This document shows positions 59,790-64,000 of a stretch of 64,000 nucleotides of DNA, in pieces; within the stretch, counting starts at the first letter, position 1, and each line of letters opens with the position of its first letter. This stretch comes from Heterotrichella gracilis (taxonomy: Eukaryota > Sar > Xanthophyceae > Tribonematales > Xanthonemataceae). Under the pieces are notes generated by a model. That model saw only the letters and a program-made list of their open reading frames with translations, searched no databases and was not told the DNA's origin. The DNA lies in the NCBI GenBank assembly GCA_032358255.1, contig JAULBX010005220.1, positions 62,001 to 126,000 on the forward strand. Reading direction: 5' to 3'. The translations under genes and the position numbers were made by a program.

Positions 59790-62520
59790 TCACGCCTGGG
59801 AGTCTGCTGTCACCCGAATGCTCTGGTGTCCATCTCCATGCCCCAGCTTGCCACCATGGTACCCACTGCCAAAGTGGCGGGGCTGCTGGTACTGCGGGTG
59901 GACCGGCTGCATGTGCCTGTGCGTGTGTGCGCCCCCCTGCTCAACCGCACTGTAGCGCTGCTGCTGCTGCCCTTCATACCCCGCCCAGCTGGCGCGGCCA
60001 GGGTGCAGCGCCCTGCGCACCCCCTCGCCACGCTGCCCCATGCCCTCCTGAGACTGCCGCGCGCTCTGGGAATGGAAGAGCCGCGGCGCGCCCTCTGCAC
60101 TGCTGCCGCTGCTTGCGCTGGACAGGGAAGGCGGCCCGCTGGCATAGCTGCCACTGGGCGACGCTGGCAGCTGCAGTGGGGGCAGCATGGTGCTCCCAAA
60201 TGGCGTGCGCGTTGCCGCCGCCGCCTCCACCACCCCCACACCCCCGCCATGTGGCAGCAGCAGCCCGCGAATGTTGCCCATGAGCGCCTGCTCGACTGTT
60301 TGCTGCTGCGCCGCTGCCTTCCCCTGCTGCGCGGCCACAATGTCGGCTGCAGCCAGGATCTCGGCACTGGCGGAGGAGTTGTAGCGCGCCAGGGAGCTGT
60401 GCGTGTGGAGGGAGCTGGCGCTCTGCAGGGAGGAGGTTCGGTCCAGGGACTCGGTGCGCAGCAGGAGCGGTTTGTTGGGGAGACTCGGCTCCCCGCCCTG
60501 CTTGACGGTGTCCAGGGCCCTGATGGCGCGCTCCTGTGCGCGGCGCAGGGTGCGGCGCTGCCTGCAACACACACAGCCAAGCCGTTAGTTGCTGTATCAC
60601 TGCATGCATGCGTGCATGCGTGCAAATTGGAGTGACGTATGTATGGACACGCGTGATATGCAGCTTGAGCACGCCCAATATGAAAAAACCTGCAATATAT
60701 AGCCCCTGGGCAGGGCGCAGAGGGTCATGCAATCATGGAGTATGTTGAGGGCAAAGGTTCAAGGAACCACATCACATTGGCATACCTTGCATTGAGCCTT
60801 GGCTGGCCATCGGGGCCGCACTTGACAGCCGGCTGCACAGGCCTGCGCCCGGGTGTCCCCGAGCTGCGGCGGTACCCCCCATTAGGACTGCAGTCGCCGC
60901 CGCTGCTGCCTGAGCTGTTGCTGCGCAAGTACTGGCCAAGCTGAGGCCTGTGGCTGGTGGGTGCTGCCAGGCCGTATGCTCCCAGCAGTGCAGCCAGCTC
61001 CAGCAGCTGCAGGGGATACACCAACATTGAGTACGCCAGAGTTGTAGATGCGTCACGTGACAGGCAGTCATACCATACCATTCTAAATTTCTATTGCAGC
61101 TTTTGCATGGTGTGTGGCGCTGACTGTGGCTTGCTGTGGGTGCAAATAGGAACCCACCTGTAGTGGCGGCTCCCCATCCACTCCCTGCGCCACGCACATC
61201 GCCTTGGCCATCCGCTCAGCTGCTGCATCAATGACCGGCACCGGCTCCCCGTGCGCATCAAACTTGTGCACGGTGCTGTCTTGCTGCTGCTCCTGCTGTA
61301 GGCACTGCGCGAAGATCATCTGGCCAGGCATGCCGTAGCTGCCGGGGCTGTACACATACGCGCCTGGAGAGTACACCCCCTGCTCAGCTGGGGCGTAGCC
61401 AGGGGAGGGAGGGCCGCAGTATGCTGTGGGAGATGGCGGGCCAAAGTATGCTGTGGGTGAGCAGGGGAAGGCCACAAAGTAGGGCAGCGAGGAGAACATG
61501 AGTGGCTGGGTGGGGGTTTCTGGTTGCGGTGAGCTGGAGCCATCTGAGCCCGGGTATGAGGTCAGAGAAGGGGTGCTCAAGGGCACACCCGCTGCAACTG
61601 ATACCTGCGGAACCCAGAGAATGGGAGTTTCAACAGCAGATTGGGAAAAGATACGGACAGGCAGGGCGGTTGTGCCATCATAGGGGGGGGTTGTATCCCT
61701 TGCAACCTTCCAGTCAGAGTGTGGATGTTAGAATAGGCAAGCGGTCTATAGAAGGGTGTATGGGCTTGGAGAAGGAGGGCACTTGTTGACATCAGGTGAG
61801 GGTGGTGGCGTACCGGGCTCCAGTTGCCACCGGCATGGCCTTGCAAGTTGAAGGGAGGTGGTGAACATATGGTGTGGCCACGGTGTCCTGCGTGTGACGG
61901 TGACGGTGTGCATACGCCCTGGCTTGGTGTGAAAGGAACTGCACCACGGCACAAGTACATGTCAGCATGGCTGGGTGGTGCAGCTGCTCCGCATGCATGG
62001 CGAAGTGGCGGGGCAGGTGATAGCTAGGACTAGCCGTCCCCCCGGCAGAGGGGGATGGTTCCAGGGGTTTGACTGACAGTGCAGCCCTGCACACGCTCGA
62101 ACTAGCCATGCCAACGTGAAACAACGCTTACGGATGGTTATGCAGATGGTTGGGAATTGACTGGCGACTGTTTGCGTGTTCAAGGAGCTTGTAACCCGCC
62201 CCTTGCCCCTTGCCCCCAGGCTACGGCATCCCGTCGAGAATCACACTGCAGTCCGTATTTCGACCAAGCAACGCCATGAATGCAGTACTGATGATTATAG
62301 AAGAGCTAAGATGTTAATTAATAGTTTGCAGGCCAGTCCAGTGCCATAGGACGTGAACGGCCACATTACATTGCGGCTGTGAAGGGGTTGGTGGGAGGCA
62401 ACATGTCGATGGATGCCGTGCGATTGGTACCCCTGAAATTGGCACACAGGACGTACCGGCATCGAGCTGATCTATTGTGTCCCTCTTCCCAACGTTCACT
62501 CTGAGCTGCTTCTGAGCCAC
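59790..62520 (-). CDS. Unrecognised Pro/Ser/Gln-rich protein
   Basis: No family was recognised. Exons were read in frame from the minus strand. A short exon at 62520-62457 reads VAQKQLRVNVGKRDTIDQLD; its link to the rest is inferred. A Pro/Ser/Tyr-rich exon near 61586 has TAYFGPPSPTAYCGPPSPGY and AEQGVYSPGAYVYSPGSYG, then DAAAERMAKAMCVAQGVDGE. The next reads LLELAALLGAYGLAAPTSHR, a Ser/Gly-rich stretch, and KCGPDGQPRLNARQ, which splices to RQRRTLRRAQERAIRALD, a basic helix. The last exon (60564-59790) is Ser/Ala/Gln-rich, with RTESLDRTSSLQSASSLHTH, and ends RVTADSQA. The codon bias, clean splice sites and long open frames support a real gene. The composition suggests a mostly disordered, perhaps regulatory or RNA/DNA-associated protein; that is speculation. 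The first exon was not found. Confidence 0.6.
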
Positions 62521-63360
62521 CTGCAAGAAGAGAACGTCGGTTGAGGGCCTAGATCATGCCGGGGTGGCTAGGGGTGTCTTGGTCTTGCCTCCAGCGACGG
62601 CAGTGCGAGATGTGACATAGATTTTGCTGCAGATTGCTGCACATTCAACAGGTATTCACTATTATTACCACGGCAGGGACAAAAGCAGGTGCTGAAGGCC
62701 TCATCTCCTTTGCTTTTGCCTCCGGCAGTACTGGTGCCACTTGCCCGGTCATGGCGACGCTTTGCCTAGCTACTCAACGCCTGTACATACCGTGCCGTGG
62801 ATGAACACAGTCTATGCCTTGCTAATCAAGGCCTACTCTAGCAGTGGCTTGTGGATGCCTGAGTTGACTTGCATAATTTCACCGTCGAGGAGGCTTTGTA
62901 TTCAGGGAACTGTTGCTGGTAAATCAGGGGACTTTCCCCCTCTGCCGCAGAAAACGGCCGGCGGCCCACCGGCGCCCGTCAAGGGGTGGACAGTGACGAA
63001 CGAGTAGGTACCTTAAGGGGACATATGACGTCATCCACGTGACGCTTACTGCAGGACATCTTGATGACCAGTTTATCACGAAAGACAGTGTGCATCCAGG
63101 TGAAACCAGCCGGTCTCAAGCAATTTACTATACAGTATGAAGTGCCCCTGTATGTGTGACGCTGCCTCCTCCTTTGCGGCGCTACCCCAGGCACATGTGC
63201 ACTCCACTGCTCGCATCCCGTCCTTACAGCGCAACTCCGTGTTTTGCCTAAATGCAGAAACGCCACATATAACCGGCTTGAACCTTGCAAAGGTTGGAAA
63301 AGTATACTAGGGACCTGTTCTCTAGTGTGTGGAACGGGACTTTTCCTCCTTTCCCACAGA
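62521..63360. other. Divergent spacer between Pro/Ser-rich gene and TauE gene
   Basis: This is an upstream region for both genes and may contain the unresolved 5' exon of the minus-strand gene. Nothing else was recognised. Confidence 0.5.
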
Positions 63361-64000
63361 ATGAAGCCCCATCGAGGCCACCACCTTCCACTTTTGCTAC
63401 TGCCTGTGGTCTTGTGCACGGCCCTCCTTTGCACCGCCGCGGAAAGTGACCCAAATATTGGAGCGCGGCCAGTCTCCACTGTAGCCAAGGTGCAAGACAA
63501 GCCCGCCGCGGACAGCAACCACTCGCATGCCGCAACTGTACCCTGCAGAAATGCTGCGCAGCCCCAATTGTTGCCTTGGGGGTCCTGGCGCGCAGCCACC
63601 GCGCACAAGCCACTCTTGCCACTGGAAAGCCAGGACGTTGTGGCGTTTGTGATCGCGTTCATCGGCCTGTTCATCGCTGCTGGAGGAGGGATAGGGGGTG
63701 GAGGCATCCTCGTGCCACTATACATCGTGGTTCTAGGCAAGTCTGGCCTCACCTTGAACCATCAGGGTTTAGTTGGCGCTGTGCCCATCAGGTGCATGCA
63801 AGCCTTGTGCGTGAAATTCGAGTGCAGGCTATGAAACTAGTCAGCAAACCCAGGCGAGTGGGCCCAGTCAGGTTCAGTGTGCACGAGGGTTTGGGTCAAA
63901 CTTGTGTGCCAGCTTGCCAACGCCACCTTTAGCTATGTTGTAGCTTGCAGTGTTAAGGTTTTGTTTCAACACAAGGCCCATGCTGACTCACCCCCCAGCA
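63361..64000 (+). CDS. TauE/SafE family membrane transporter (3' truncated by window edge)
   Basis: Only the first exon is present. It begins with a signal peptide, MKPHRGHHLPLLLLPVVLCT, continuing ALLCTAAES, then a variable lumenal segment. The first transmembrane block, DVVAFVIAFIGLFIAAGGGI followed by GGGGILVPLYIVVLG, is the hallmark of plant TauE/SafE (sulfite/organosulfonate exporter-like) proteins. The family has two sets of transmembrane helices, and the rest lies past the window end. The exon probably stops at CTAG|GCAAGT (about 63736), a consensus GC donor, because the next in-frame residues no longer resemble the family; the last bases of the window (CCCCCCAG) look like the matching acceptor. 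The transported substrate is not known for algal members. Confidence 0.85.

Noticed and set aside
59810-60732. Alternative minus-strand frames over the Pro/Ser-rich gene (252-271 codons)
   Set aside because: They overlap the last exon in other frames. The chosen frame joins cleanly to the upstream exon at NAR|QRRT and has more coding-like composition.

Overview
The window is nuclear DNA of a photosynthetic green eukaryote, most likely a chlorophyte alga. Almost every gene is split by several spliceosomal introns. One gene encodes the aerobic chlorophyll cyclase CHL27, and others have plant/algal relatives (proteinaceous RNase P, LCB2, kinesin-12, TauE/SafE family). Plant-type CCCTAAA/TTTAGGG telomere-like motifs are scattered through introns and spacers, and UGUAA-type polyadenylation signals follow some stop codons. 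A trebouxiophyte is plausible from the TTTAGGG motif and moderate base composition, but that is inference.

Layout, left to right: the 3' part of a kinesin-12 (+); serine palmitoyltransferase subunit LCB2 (+); a HAD-like hydrolase (-); two tandem protein kinases (+, +); an inosine/uridine-type nucleoside hydrolase (-); a PRORP RNase P (+); a third kinase of the same family (-); an FKBP(SlyD-type)-MsrA fusion (-); 40S ribosomal protein S23/uS12 (+); a HERP-like ubiquitin-domain membrane protein (-); a tandem-domain universal stress protein (+); a Cys-type glutathione S-transferase (-); CHL27 (-); an unrecognised Pro/Ser-rich protein (-); and the 5' exon of a TauE/SafE transporter (+). No operons, CRISPR arrays, tRNAs, rRNAs or complete transposons were seen. 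Several pairs are divergent and share an upstream region (HAD/kinase 1, nucleoside hydrolase/PRORP, FKBP-MsrA/RPS23, HERP/USP, Pro-Ser protein/TauE).

The two most notable points are these. (1) Three related protein kinases within 24 kb all end in the same CVVM CaaX-type prenylation signal, next to further cysteines, so they look like a local family of lipid-anchored kinases. (2) At least five genes carry short partial copies of one of their own exons in the adjacent intron or 3' flank, in different states of decay, which suggests an active process of short local duplication. A fused peptidyl-prolyl isomerase/methionine sulfoxide reductase, a perfect 22-bp hairpin inside a kinase intron, probable GC-AG introns, and a 20-bp tandem array behind LCB2 are also worth attention. 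Exon boundaries were read by eye from GT/AG sites and reading-frame continuity, so spans are gene extents including introns.
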